From NCBI RefSeq assembly GCF_009660225.1, contig NZ_CP045920.1, positions 124,001-188,000 of the forward strand: a stretch of DNA of 64,000 bases, given 5' to 3'. The notes under the pieces are model-generated. The model searched no databases. It saw only the letters and a program-made list of their open reading frames with translations, and was not told where the DNA came from. The position numbers were made by a program, and so were the translations under genes. The DNA is from Pseudactinotalea sp. HY158. GTDB taxonomy: Bacteria; Actinomycetota; Actinomycetes; Actinomycetales; Beutenbergiaceae. This document shows positions 16,401 through 24,176 of the stretch, piece after piece (the first letter of the stretch is position 1; each line of letters starts with the position of its first letter).

Positions 16401-17792
16401 GTGACCCATGTAGACCTCGCGATCATCGGCTCCGGCTCCGGAAACTCCCTCATCACCCCCGACTTCGACGATCTGACGGTCGCGATGATCGAGGCGAACC
16501 CCGTCTTCGGCGGCACCTGCCTCAACGTCGGCTGCATCCCCACGAAGATGTTCGTCTACGCCGCCCAGGTGGCCACGACGATCCGCGAATCGGCCCGCTA
16601 CGGGATCGACGCCACCCTCGACGGGGTGCGCTGGCGCGACATCCGCGACCGCATCTTCGGCCGGATCGACCCGATCTCGGCCGGCGGCAGGGACTACCGC
16701 CGCAGCGGCGAGCCGAACACGAGCCTGTACGAGGGCGAGGCGCGCTTCGTCGGGCCCCGCCTCCTCGAGGTCGCCACCGCGGCCGGCCCGGAGCGGCTGA
16801 GCGCCGAACGGATCGTGCTCGCCTCCGGCTCCCGGCCCGTGATCCCCGCCCCCATCGCGGAATCCGGGGTGCCGTTCCACACCTCCGACACGGTCATGCG
16901 CATCGACGAGCTGCCCGCCTCGATCGCCATCGTCGGCGGCGGATTCATCGCGGCCGAGTTCGCGCACGTCTTCTCCTCCCTGGGCGTCGCCGTCACGATC
17001 GTCACCCGCGGCCCGGCCATGCTGCGCGCCGAGGATCCCGACATCGCCGCCGCCTTCACGGCGCAGGCCGTGAGCCGCTGGGACGTGCGGCTGAGCGCCC
17101 AGGTGAGCTCCGCCGTCCGCACGCAGCGAGGCGTCCGCCTCGACCTGACCGACGGCACCCACGCCGAGGCCGAGCTCCTGCTCGTCGCGACCGGCCGGAC
17201 CACCAACGCCGACCGGCTCGACCCGGCCGCCGGCGGGATCGAGACCCATCCCGACGGGCGGATCAAGGTCGACGCCCACGGGCGCACGAGCGCCGAGGGC
17301 GTGTGGGCGCTCGGCGACGTCTCCTCCGCGCACCAGCTCAAGCACGTGGCCAACGCCGAGGCCCGGATCGTCGCCCACAACCTCGCCCACCCGGGCGATC
17401 TGCGCGCGATCGACGAGCGGTTCGTGCCCGCGGCGGTGTTCACCCATCCGCAGATCGCCTCGGTCGGACTGCGTGAGGACGACGCCCGCGCCCAGGGCTT
17501 CGACGTCACCACCGCGGTCCAGGCCTTCGGCGACGTCGCCTACGGCTGGGCGATGGAGGATGCGACCGGTCTCGTCAAGCTCGTCGCCGACCGGGCGAGC
17601 GGGCGGCTGCTCGGGGCGCACCTCATGTGCCCGGACGCCTCGGTCATCGTGCACCAGGCGATCCAGGCGATGCAGTTCGGCCTGCGGGTGCAGGAGATGG
17701 CGCGCGGGCAGTTCTGGATCCACCCCGCGATGTCCGAGGTGCTCGAGAACGCCCTGCTCGGACTCGACGTGGACTGGACCGGCGTCGTCTGA
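16401..17792 (+). CDS. mtr: Mycothione reductase
   Basis: An NADPH-dependent flavoprotein disulfide reductase that recycles oxidised mycothiol, the low-molecular-weight thiol of actinomycetes. The FAD-binding start is IIGSGSGNSL, the redox-active pair is C40/C45 in GGTCLNVGCIPTKM, the NAD(P) motif is IVGGGFIAAEFAHVFSSLG, and the second FAD contact is VWALGDVSS. The catalytic HP...E near the C-terminus is in FWIHPAMSEVLENALLG. 463 residues, normal. Start GTG 16401. The last 56 bases recur in diverged form at 18769-18824. Confidence 0.95.
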   Translation: MTHVDLAIIGSGSGNSLITPDFDDLTVAMIEANPVFGGTCLNVGCIPTKMFVYAAQVATTIRESARYGIDATLDGVRWRDIRDRIFGRIDPISAGGRDYRRSGEPNTSLYEGEARFVGPRLLEVATAAGPERLSAERIVLASGSRPVIPAPIAESGVPFHTSDTVMRIDELPASIAIVGGGFIAAEFAHVFSSLGVAVTIVTRGPAMLRAEDPDIAAAFTAQAVSRWDVRLSAQVSSAVRTQRGVRLDLTDGTHAEAELLLVATGRTTNADRLDPAAGGIETHPDGRIKVDAHGRTSAEGVWALGDVSSAHQLKHVANAEARIVAHNLAHPGDLRAIDERFVPAAVFTHPQIASVGLREDDARAQGFDVTTAVQAFGDVAYGWAMEDATGLVKLVADRASGRLLGAHLMCPDASVIVHQAIQAMQFGLRVQEMARGQFWIHPAMSEVLENALLGLDVDWTGVV

Positions 17793-17825
17793 CGGCCGTC
17801 TGCGGGGCGTCGGTCCGGCGGCGCA

Positions 17826-18620
17826 TCACGGCGTCGTGCTCGACTCCATCGGGGTGCTCGCCACGAGGCCGAAGGCCTCACCGTCCGGGCCGGTCGCCAG
17901 CGCCAGCCGGCCGAACTCGAAGTCGAACGGCTCGGTCGTGATCGCCCCGCCGTGGCCGCGGACCCGGTCGGCCGCGGCGTCGACGTCGTCGACCTCGAAG
18001 CTGACGGCCCAGTACGGGGCCGTGCCCGCCTCCACCTCGCCGATGCCACCGCTCATCGGCGGCTCCTCACCGGCCGTTCCGAACATGGCGTACCGCATGT
18101 CGCCGGGCAGGTCGTCGGAGTAGGTCCAGCCGAAGGCGGCGGCGTAGAAGGCCTTCCCCGCCGCGAAGTCGCCGACCATCGCCTCGAACCACGAGGGGGA
18201 GCCGTGCTCGCCGGTGCGGCCGAAGCCCGCGTGATCTCCCGGCTGCCACGTGCCGAAGCCGGCGCCGGTCGGGTCCGCGTAGAGCGCCATCGTTCCGAAC
18301 GGGCCGACCTGCATCGGGTCCAGGACCGTCGTGCCGCCGGCGGCGGTGACGGCGCGCTGGGTGGCGGCGCTGTCGGTCACCGCGAGGTAGGTGGTCCACA
18401 CGTGCGGCGGCTCGGGCATCCCGTCCATGGGAGGAGCCATCCCGGCGACCAGCCGGCCACCGGAGGTGGCGTTGAGGTAGCCGCCGAACTCCTCGTCGCC
18501 GCCCTCGAACACCCAGCCGAACACGGCGGTGTAGAACTGCGTGCTCCTCGCGACGTCGGTGACCGAGAGGTCGGTCCAGGCGGGCGCGCCGGCGGGCCAC
18601 GGGGTCGTGTGATCGGTCAT
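17826..18620 (-). CDS. VOC-family protein with two glyoxalase-like domains
   Basis: Two tandem vicinal-oxygen-chelate domains of about 125 residues each. The first opens PAWTDLSVTDVARSTQFYTA, the second SWFEAMVGDFAAGKAFYAAA; both continue into the expected FGW(V/T) strand. Family members bind a metal and act on small molecules or as resistance proteins; the substrate is unknown here. ATG 18620 has GGAG upstream at good spacing. 264 residues. It runs convergent to mtr with a very short gap. Confidence 0.88.
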   Translation of the reverse strand: MTDHTTPWPAGAPAWTDLSVTDVARSTQFYTAVFGWVFEGGDEEFGGYLNATSGGRLVAGMAPPMDGMPEPPHVWTTYLAVTDSAATQRAVTAAGGTTVLDPMQVGPFGTMALYADPTGAGFGTWQPGDHAGFGRTGEHGSPSWFEAMVGDFAAGKAFYAAAFGWTYSDDLPGDMRYAMFGTAGEEPPMSGGIGEVEAGTAPYWAVSFEVDDVDAAADRVRGHGGAITTEPFDFEFGRLALATGPDGEAFGLVASTPMESSTTP

Positions 18621-18768
18621 CGCGTGCTCCAGGTGAGGGGTGGGTGAGGCGAAGTCACGAGTGTGCCTCCGCCGGCGCCGTCGCACATCACCCCCGGGCC
18701 GATCGATTTCGGGGGATCTCCTCACCCCCGCCGCGGGGCACGTCGAACGTCGCGCGGGAGGAGGACCC

Positions 18769-18824
18769 GAGGAGCTCGAGACCGCGCTGCGCGGACGTGA
18801 GGGCGGCTGGACCGGCGTCGTCTG
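18769..18824 (+). repeat. Diverged duplicate of the mtr 3' end
   Basis: These 56 bases match the end of mtr (17736-17791) at 46 of 56 positions, with the last 17 identical. The reading frame gives EELETALRGREGGWTGVV against EVLENALLGLDVDWTGVV in Mtr. It lies between the VOC and siderophore-interacting genes and belongs to no gene. Confidence 0.75.
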
Positions 18825-18834
18825 CGGGGGCACC

Positions 18835-19632
18835 TCAGGAGTGGGCGGCCCTTCCGAGCCGCCAGTAGCCCGAGAACGTGACGTGTGACTTCGCAACGCC
18901 GCGTTCCGAGACGAGGTGACGGCGGGCGCCGGTCGCCAGTGCGGACTCCCCGACCGTGAAGGCGTAGAGGTCGGTGGGGAGCGCGAGCGCCCTGAGCGCC
19001 GGGAGCGCCGCCGCGCCCGGGACGGCGTGCGGCTCCCGCGTGAGCCAGTGCACGGTCATCCCGGCCGGTGCGTCGACGTGCTGACGGTCGCGCTCGTCGA
19101 ACAGCTCGATGAGCGCATCGCCGGTGGCGTCGCGTGGCAGGTCCCGCAGGATCCCCAGCGCCGCGGGCAGGCCGCTCTCGTCGGCGACGATGAGTGAGCG
19201 GCTCGCCGACCTCGGCTGCCAGCCGCAGCCCTGGTCGATGAGCGCCACCTCGGTGCCCGGCCGAACCGACGCGGCCCACGGGCCCGCCACGCCGCCCGGG
19301 CCGTGGTCGAGGAAGTCGATGTCCAGCTCCTCCGCCTCGCCGCGGAAGTGACGGATCGTGTAGTTGCGGATCACCGGGCGGGTGCCCTTCGGCAGCCGCA
19401 GGTACCGCAGGTAGCCGCCGAGACCGAACCGCTCCGGCAGGTTGTCGAACCGGTCCCCGGCGTGGACGGGGATCGCCAGCCGGACCCAGTGGTCGAAGCC
19501 CCGATAGGCGAGGTGGGCCAGGTCGCCGCCGGAGAACGTCACCCGGATCATGTTCGGGGTGACGCGCTCCGCGCGCAGCACGGTGGTGTGGACGAGCCCG
19601 GATTCGGCGTGAGTCACGCTGATGTTGCTCAT
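18835..19632 (-). CDS. Siderophore-interacting protein (FAD/NAD(P)H ferric reductase)
   Basis: A ViuB-like cytoplasmic flavoprotein that reduces ferric siderophores to release iron. Features: the FAD-binding barrel (RVTFSGGDLAHLAYRGFDHW, RPVIRNYTIRHF), the GPGGVAGPWA segment, the nucleotide-binding domain (SLIVADESGLPAALGIL) and a C-terminal SGYWRLGR. 265 residues. ATG 19632 overlaps the preceding kinase stop by 4 bp (ATGA). No siderophore transporter is visible nearby. Confidence 0.92.
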   Translation of the reverse strand: MSNISVTHAESGLVHTTVLRAERVTPNMIRVTFSGGDLAHLAYRGFDHWVRLAIPVHAGDRFDNLPERFGLGGYLRYLRLPKGTRPVIRNYTIRHFRGEAEELDIDFLDHGPGGVAGPWAASVRPGTEVALIDQGCGWQPRSASRSLIVADESGLPAALGILRDLPRDATGDALIELFDERDRQHVDAPAGMTVHWLTREPHAVPGAAALPALRALALPTDLYAFTVGESALATGARRHLVSERGVAKSHVTFSGYWRLGRAAHS

Positions 19633-20114
19633 GGATGCACTACCTCCTCGCCCTCGCCGTGGGGCGGTTCGAAGTTCGCGTGGAAGAGTTCGAGGAGTTC
19701 GTCCGTCGCCGGGAACGCATCGGGGTCGGTGCCCCGCTCCCGTCGGGCGAGCACCCGGCGGCGGCGCTCGGCCGGCGGCACGTCGAAGTAGACGAGCCGC
19801 CACCGGCCCCCGGCCGAGAGCACGAGGTCCTTATACGCGTCGCGGTCCGCGCGGCGGGGGAGCGGGCTGTCGAGCACGACGTCGCGCCCCGCCCGGAGGT
19901 GGTCGACGAGCCGGCGCTCGAGTTCGGGGCGGACCGCATCGTTGTACTCCTGGAAGCGCTCGACCGGGATGTCGACCCCGTAGACGCCGAAGCGGGAGCG
20001 CACGAGCGAGTCCATCGACAGCATCGCGTAGCCCTCGGCCTCCCGCGCGCGGGCGTAGGTGGTCTTGCCCGAGCCGGCCGAGCCACAGGTGAGGAGGACC
20101 GTGGGGGCGCGCAT
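19629..20114 (-). CDS. AAA-type P-loop ATPase/kinase
   Basis: A small P-loop protein of the zeta-toxin/shikimate-kinase-like fold (AAA_33 type). Walker A is CGSAGSGKTTYAR near the N-terminus; a DXX(V/L) segment (MLSMDSLVRSRFG) and a lid with RRRRVLARRERG follow. Such proteins phosphorylate small molecules or nucleotides; the substrate is not known. 161 residues. Translationally coupled to the downstream siderophore-interacting gene. Confidence 0.75.
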   Translation of the reverse strand: MRAPTVLLTCGSAGSGKTTYARAREAEGYAMLSMDSLVRSRFGVYGVDIPVERFQEYNDAVRPELERRLVDHLRAGRDVVLDSPLPRRADRDAYKDLVLSAGGRWRLVYFDVPPAERRRRVLARRERGTDPDAFPATDELLELFHANFEPPHGEGEEVVHP

Positions 20115-20178
20115 ACCCCCAGGATGCCATCACGGCGATGGACCATGGTCCCGGTTTTGAATGACAAGACGACAGAAA

Positions 20179-20194
20179 ACACAACATCTAGTGG
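20179..20194. promoter_or_regulatory. NrdR box 1
   Basis: ACACAACATCTAGTGG matches the NrdR-box consensus (acaCwAtATaTwGtgt) at the conserved CwA...TwGtg core. It sits just upstream of a candidate -35. Confidence 0.75.
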
Positions 20195-20197
20195 TCG

Positions 20198-20226
20198 TTG
20201 GATCGCGCAACCACAAGGTGTAGTGT
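20198..20226 (+). promoter_or_regulatory. Candidate promoter of the DUF6580-nrdJ operon
   Basis: TTGGAT (20198-20203), 17-nt spacer, TAGTGT (20221-20226). NrdR box 2 covers the -10, so bound NrdR would block RNA polymerase. The 5' leader would be about 240 nt. Confidence 0.5.
20211..20226. promoter_or_regulatory. NrdR box 2
   Basis: CCACAAGGTGTAGTGT, a second NrdR box 32 bp from box 1 (start to start), the three-helical-turn spacing usual for NrdR pairs. Confidence 0.75.
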
Positions 20227-20387
20227 CTGTGACTGAGAGTTCATGAATGACGCCCATGTGATTCGCGGCCGGTGGGAGAGGTCGGCGGCGAGTCCGGGTC
20301 CGCGTCGCACCGGCCTCGCCCCGCCACCCCGGCGGCCTTCCCGGCCTCCGCGCCAGGCCACCCCACCGTCATCCGCCCAGTCCCGTT

Positions 20388-20430
20388 CTCAACAGTTCTC
20401 AGCGATCCTCAACAGTTCTCAATCGTTCTC
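20388..20430. repeat. 20-bp direct repeats in the nrdJ operon leader
   Basis: CTCAACAGTTCTCA occurs at 20388-20401 and 20408-20421, and a partial copy (CTCAATCGTTCTC) follows at 20418-20430. Role unknown. Confidence 0.6.
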
Positions 20431-20475
20431 GACAAGCCGAGCCGATCATCGATCGTCCTCGCCAAGGAGCCCGCC

Positions 20476-21036
20476 ATGTCCACCGCCCTCCGGTACGCCG
20501 TCGTCGTCCTGCTCGCCGCAGCCTCGCTGCTGTGGCGCGACTACAACCTCAACACCTTCCTCGCCCCCGGGGTCGAGCTCGTGACCGTGCTCGCCGTGGT
20601 CTCGGCGATCCTGCTGCCGCGGGTGGTCGCGGTGGCGGTGCCGCTGCTGACCGTGGCCGTGGGCGATCTCGTGCTCGGCTCGCACTCGGTCATCTTCCTG
20701 TACGTGTGGGGCGCCTGGGTCGTCATCGCGATCGCTGCCCTCGTCATGCGCCGGGACCGGTCGCGCACGGCCACGGCCCTCGTCGGCCTCGGGATCGGTG
20801 CGGGCGCCTCCACCCTGTTCTTCCTCGTGACCAACCTCGGCACCTGGATGCTCGGCCGCGGCGAGTGGTACGCCGACTCATTCGCCGGCCTGCTCACCGC
20901 GTACGGCATGGGGCTGCCGTTCTACCTCTACCCGCTCGCAGCGAACCTCGTGCTCGTGCCCGCGGCCGCGGTCGCCGCCCACGCCCTGCGCGGCCGGCTC
21001 GAGGCGCCCGCCGCCGCGCTCCAGCCGGCGCACTGA
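20476..21036 (+). CDS. DUF6580-family membrane protein
   Basis: A membrane protein of 186 residues with about five hydrophobic helices. The DUF6580 pattern is visible: LNTFLAPGVELVTVLAVVSA, then LPRVVAVAVPLLTVAVGDLV and LG. This architecture resembles substrate-binding S components of ECF vitamin importers. ATG 20476 has AAGGAG at good spacing. It stands between the NrdR boxes and nrdJ, on the same strand, so it should be co-transcribed with an adenosylcobalamin-dependent reductase. A role in cobalamin or cobalt uptake is a testable inference, not shown by the sequence. Confidence 0.72.
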   Translation: MSTALRYAVVVLLAAASLLWRDYNLNTFLAPGVELVTVLAVVSAILLPRVVAVAVPLLTVAVGDLVLGSHSVIFLYVWGAWVVIAIAALVMRRDRSRTATALVGLGIGAGASTLFFLVTNLGTWMLGRGEWYADSFAGLLTAYGMGLPFYLYPLAANLVLVPAAAVAAHALRGRLEAPAAALQPAH

Positions 21037-21106
21037 CCGGCCGACCCCACCGACCGGCCGACCCCACCGACCGGCCGACCAACCACACCGACCGGCCGAC
21101 CCCACC
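21035..21106. repeat. 17-bp tandem repeat at the DUF6580 stop
   Basis: GACCGGCCGACCCCACC at 21035-21051, 21052-21068 and 21090-21106, with a 21-bp variant at 21069-21089. It starts at the DUF6580 stop codon and fills the gap before nrdJ. Confidence 0.85.
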
Positions 21107-21131
21107 GATCCCGAGACGAAAGACCGCTCCG

Positions 21132-23255
21132 ATGCTCTCCTTCCAGCTGCCCGACTCCTTCCTCGCCCGCTTCGCCGACCGCCCCGTGCCCTGGGGCTTC
21201 GCCGATGCCGCCGGAAACTCCCTCGGCGAGATCACCTTCCTGCGCACCTACTCGCGCCAACGCGAGGACGGATCGAAGGAGCGCTGGCACCACGTGTGCC
21301 GGCGCGTCGTCGAGGGGATGTTCTCCATCCTCGCCGACCATCAGCGCACCCGCCGCCTGCCCTGGGACGAGGCCGCTGCGCAGGAACTTGCCCAGGACGC
21401 CTACGAGCGGCTCTTCGAACTCAAGTGGACCCCGCCCGGGCGGGGCCTGTGGATCATGGGCACCCCCCTGGTCAACGAGGTCGGAAACTCCGCGCCCCTG
21501 CAGAACTGCGCCTTCGTCTCCACCGGTGACATGACGCCCGCGAACCCCGCCGCCCCGTTCGCGTTCCTCATGGAGGCCTCGATGCTCGGGGTCGGCGTCG
21601 GATTCGACACCGCCGGCGCCGCGCAGGGGCTGACAATCCACGACCCGGTCGTGCACGCGGCGACCACGGGATTCGAGCTCGACGCCCGCGGGACGGCGTC
21701 GGCACCGGTCGTCGAGCCGGGAACACCGGTGTTCCGCATCCCCGACACCCGCGAGGGCTGGGTCGACTCCACGGTCCTGGTGCTCGAGGCCTACCTCTCG
21801 GGCGCCGACCTGCCGGTGATGGACTACTCCCTCGTACGCCCCAAGGGCGCCCCCATCCGCACCTTCGGGGGCACCGCCGCGGGGCCCGAGCCGCTGCACC
21901 GGCTGCACACCGCGCTCGCGGGGGTCCTCCACGGTCGCGGCGGCGAGCCCCTGAGCACCCGCGACATCGCCGACCTCGGCAACCTCATCGGCGTGTGCGT
22001 CGTGGCCGGCAACGTGCGCCGCTCCGCCGAGATCCTCCTCGGCCGCATCGACGACCCGGACTTCCTCGACCTGAAGAACCCCGAGGTCTTCCCCGAACGC
22101 AACTCCTACGACCCCGCCCGACCCGGCTGGGCGTGGATGTCGAACAACTCCGTGGTGGTCGACACGGAGACGGACCTGACGCCCCTCACGGGCGCGATCG
22201 CCCGCAACGGCGAACCCGGCGTCATCTGGCTCGACACGACCCGCGCGTACGGCCGGCTCGCCGACCCCGCCGATCACCGGGATCACCGGGTCGCGGGCTA
22301 CAACCCCTGCGCGGAGCAGCCGCTGGAATCCTATGAATGCTGCACGCTCGTGGAGACCTTCCCCTCCCGGGCCACGTCGCTCGAGGACTACCTGGCCACC
22401 CTGCGGATCGCGTTCCTCTACGGAAAGATCGTCACCCTGCTGCCCACCCACTGGGAGCGCACCAACGCCGTGATGCAGCGCAACCGGCGCGTGGGCACGT
22501 CGATGTCCGGCATCGCCGACTTCGCCGACACCCACGGCCGGGAGGCGCTGCGAGAGTGGATGGACGACGGCTACCGGCTCGTCCGGGACTGGGACCGCGA
22601 GCTGTCGGAGCGGCTCGCGGTGCGCGAGTCGATCCGAACCACGACCGTCAAGCCGAGCGGCACCGTGAGCATCGTCGCCGGCGTCTCCCCGGGGGTGCAC
22701 TGGGCGCCGGGGGGAACCTACTTCAACCGCGCCATCCGCTTCCGGAACGAGGATCCGCTCGTCACCCTCTTCCGGGCCGCCGGGTACCGGGTGGAGGCGG
22801 CCGCCGAGGATCCCGCCGGCACCTCCGTCGTCTTCTTCCCCATCAAGTCGGGCGCCCGCCGCTCCGAGCGGGACGTGCCGCTGCGGGAGAAGGCGGAGCT
22901 GGCGGCGCTCGCGCAGGCGTACTGGTCGGACAACTCGGTCTCGGTCACCCTCTCCTTCGAGCCGGAGTCGGAGGCCGACCAGATCGCCGGCGTGCTCGCC
23001 GACTTCTCCGGCCGGCTGAAGACCGCCTCGTTCCTGCCGCAGGGCAACGTCACCTACCCTCAGATGCCCTATACGCAGATCACGGCCGAGGAGTACGCGG
23101 AGGCCTCGCGCCGGCTCGTGCCCGCCTTCCTCGACGCCGTCTACGACGGCGATCTCGCAACGATCGATGCGATCGGCGAGGCGTACTGCGCCACCGACGA
23201 CTGCGAATTCGACGTACTCAGGATCAACTCCGAGTTCGCCGCCGCCGACGGGTGA
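21132..23255 (+). CDS. nrdJ: Adenosylcobalamin-dependent ribonucleoside-triphosphate reductase (class II)
   Basis: Makes deoxyribonucleotides with a thiyl radical generated by adenosylcobalamin, with or without oxygen. It is of the monomeric Lactobacillus leichmannii RTPR type. Catalytic residues: C126 (LQNCAFVST; L. leichmannii C119), C393 in NPCAEQPLE (thiyl radical, C408) with E395, and C404 in SYECCTLVE (C419). The C-terminal shuttle pair C686/C691 (CATDDC) has the same spacing as C731/C736. Other landmarks are PPGRGLWIMGTPL and LGVGVGFDTAGA. 707 residues against 739. ATG 21132. Two NrdR boxes upstream of the preceding gene predict repression when dATP is abundant. Confidence 0.95.
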   Translation: MLSFQLPDSFLARFADRPVPWGFADAAGNSLGEITFLRTYSRQREDGSKERWHHVCRRVVEGMFSILADHQRTRRLPWDEAAAQELAQDAYERLFELKWTPPGRGLWIMGTPLVNEVGNSAPLQNCAFVSTGDMTPANPAAPFAFLMEASMLGVGVGFDTAGAAQGLTIHDPVVHAATTGFELDARGTASAPVVEPGTPVFRIPDTREGWVDSTVLVLEAYLSGADLPVMDYSLVRPKGAPIRTFGGTAAGPEPLHRLHTALAGVLHGRGGEPLSTRDIADLGNLIGVCVVAGNVRRSAEILLGRIDDPDFLDLKNPEVFPERNSYDPARPGWAWMSNNSVVVDTETDLTPLTGAIARNGEPGVIWLDTTRAYGRLADPADHRDHRVAGYNPCAEQPLESYECCTLVETFPSRATSLEDYLATLRIAFLYGKIVTLLPTHWERTNAVMQRNRRVGTSMSGIADFADTHGREALREWMDDGYRLVRDWDRELSERLAVRESIRTTTVKPSGTVSIVAGVSPGVHWAPGGTYFNRAIRFRNEDPLVTLFRAAGYRVEAAAEDPAGTSVVFFPIKSGARRSERDVPLREKAELAALAQAYWSDNSVSVTLSFEPESEADQIAGVLADFSGRLKTASFLPQGNVTYPQMPYTQITAEEYAEASRRLVPAFLDAVYDGDLATIDAIGEAYCATDDCEFDVLRINSEFAAADG

Positions 23256-23341
23256 GGCTGCGCACAGTTGGTGAGTGATCCCGTGTGGAGCCGATCACGG
23301 CCGCTCATGCTCGGGGCGGTGGGTCGACTACCCTGACGAGG

Positions 23342-24082
23342 ATGAACACAGCGATCGAACTGGCCGTGCAGGACGTGGCGGGGACCCTCGTCGCGGCCGA
23401 GGTGGGAGCGGACCGGGTCGAGCTCGGCTCGGCGCTCGGCGTCGGCGGTCTCACCCCCTCCCGCGGGGTCATCGAGGCGGCCGTCGCAGCCGGCGCACCG
23501 CACGGGGTCGAGGTACATGTGCTCATCCGGCCCCGCGCCGGTGACTTCGTGTTCACCCCCGCCGAGACGGCGGTCATGATCGCGGACGTGCGCCACGCCG
23601 TGGCCGCCGGGGCCGCCGGCGTGGTCATCGGCGCGCTCACCCCGACCGGCGAGGTCGACCTTCCCGCGGTCGATGCGCTCGTGGCGGCCGCGGACGGCGC
23701 GGAGGTGACGTTCCACCGGGCGATCGACGTGAGCGGCAACCTGTTCGAGGTGGCCGACACGCTCCTCGGCCACGGCATCACGCGCGTGCTCACCAGCGGG
23801 GGCGCGCTCCTCGCGGCCGACGGCACCGCCGTGCTCAGCGAGCTCGTGGACCGGCTCGCCGGCCGGATGCAGGTCATGGCGGGCTCGGGCATCAACCCCG
23901 GCAACGTCGCGGCGGTCGCCGCCACCGGGGTCGACGCCGTGCACTTCTCCGCCAAGGAGATCGTCGCCGGCGACGCCCTCGCGCTCGGCTCCGCCGACGA
24001 CGGCGGCTACGAACGCACCGACCCGCTGCTCGCGCGCCGAGTCGTGGACGCGCTGGCCGCGGACCTCGCCCTGAGCCGCTGA
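23342..24082 (+). CDS. cutC: CutC-family protein (copper homeostasis-like TIM barrel)
   Basis: Family landmarks are visible: IELAVQDVAGTLVAAEVGAD then RVELGSALGVGGLTPSRGVI, VHVLIRPRAGDFVF, VVIGALTPTGEVD, VTFHRAIDVS, RVLTSGG and VMAGSGINPGNV. 246 residues, as usual. ATG 23342 begins directly at the conserved first strand. CutC was named for copper tolerance in E. coli, but its biochemical role is not settled. It stands alone, separated from nrdJ and from the convergent gene after it. Confidence 0.92.
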   Translation: MNTAIELAVQDVAGTLVAAEVGADRVELGSALGVGGLTPSRGVIEAAVAAGAPHGVEVHVLIRPRAGDFVFTPAETAVMIADVRHAVAAGAAGVVIGALTPTGEVDLPAVDALVAAADGAEVTFHRAIDVSGNLFEVADTLLGHGITRVLTSGGALLAADGTAVLSELVDRLAGRMQVMAGSGINPGNVAAVAATGVDAVHFSAKEIVAGDALALGSADDGGYERTDPLLARRVVDALAADLALSR

Positions 24083-24122
24083 CCCGCCCAAAGCCGCTGA
24101 CCCGCCCAGACCGCAGCCCCGG

Positions 24123-24144
24123 GCCGCAGTCCCGGGACTGCGGC
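24123..24144. terminator. Hairpin between cutC and the LLM gene
   Basis: The core CCGCAGTCCCGGGACTGCGG (24124-24143) is a perfect 20-bp palindrome, extended by one G:C pair. It lies between convergent genes and is likely a shared terminator. Confidence 0.65.
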
Positions 24145-24152
24145 TTCGGGGG

Positions 24153-24176
24153 CCTCAGAGCCTCAGAGCCTCAGAG
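24153..24176. repeat. 8-bp tandem repeat over a stop codon
   Basis: CCTCAGAG three times in a row; the third copy contains the stop codon of the minus-strand LLM oxidoreductase (24171-24173). Confidence 0.8.

Noticed and set aside
20255-20340. Possible cobalamin riboswitch upstream of DUF6580-nrdJ
   Set aside because: GGCGGCGAGTCCGGG and the outer stem GGCCGGTG/CACCGGCC faintly recall the B12 riboswitch core, but no B12-box follows. A covariance-model search would settle it.
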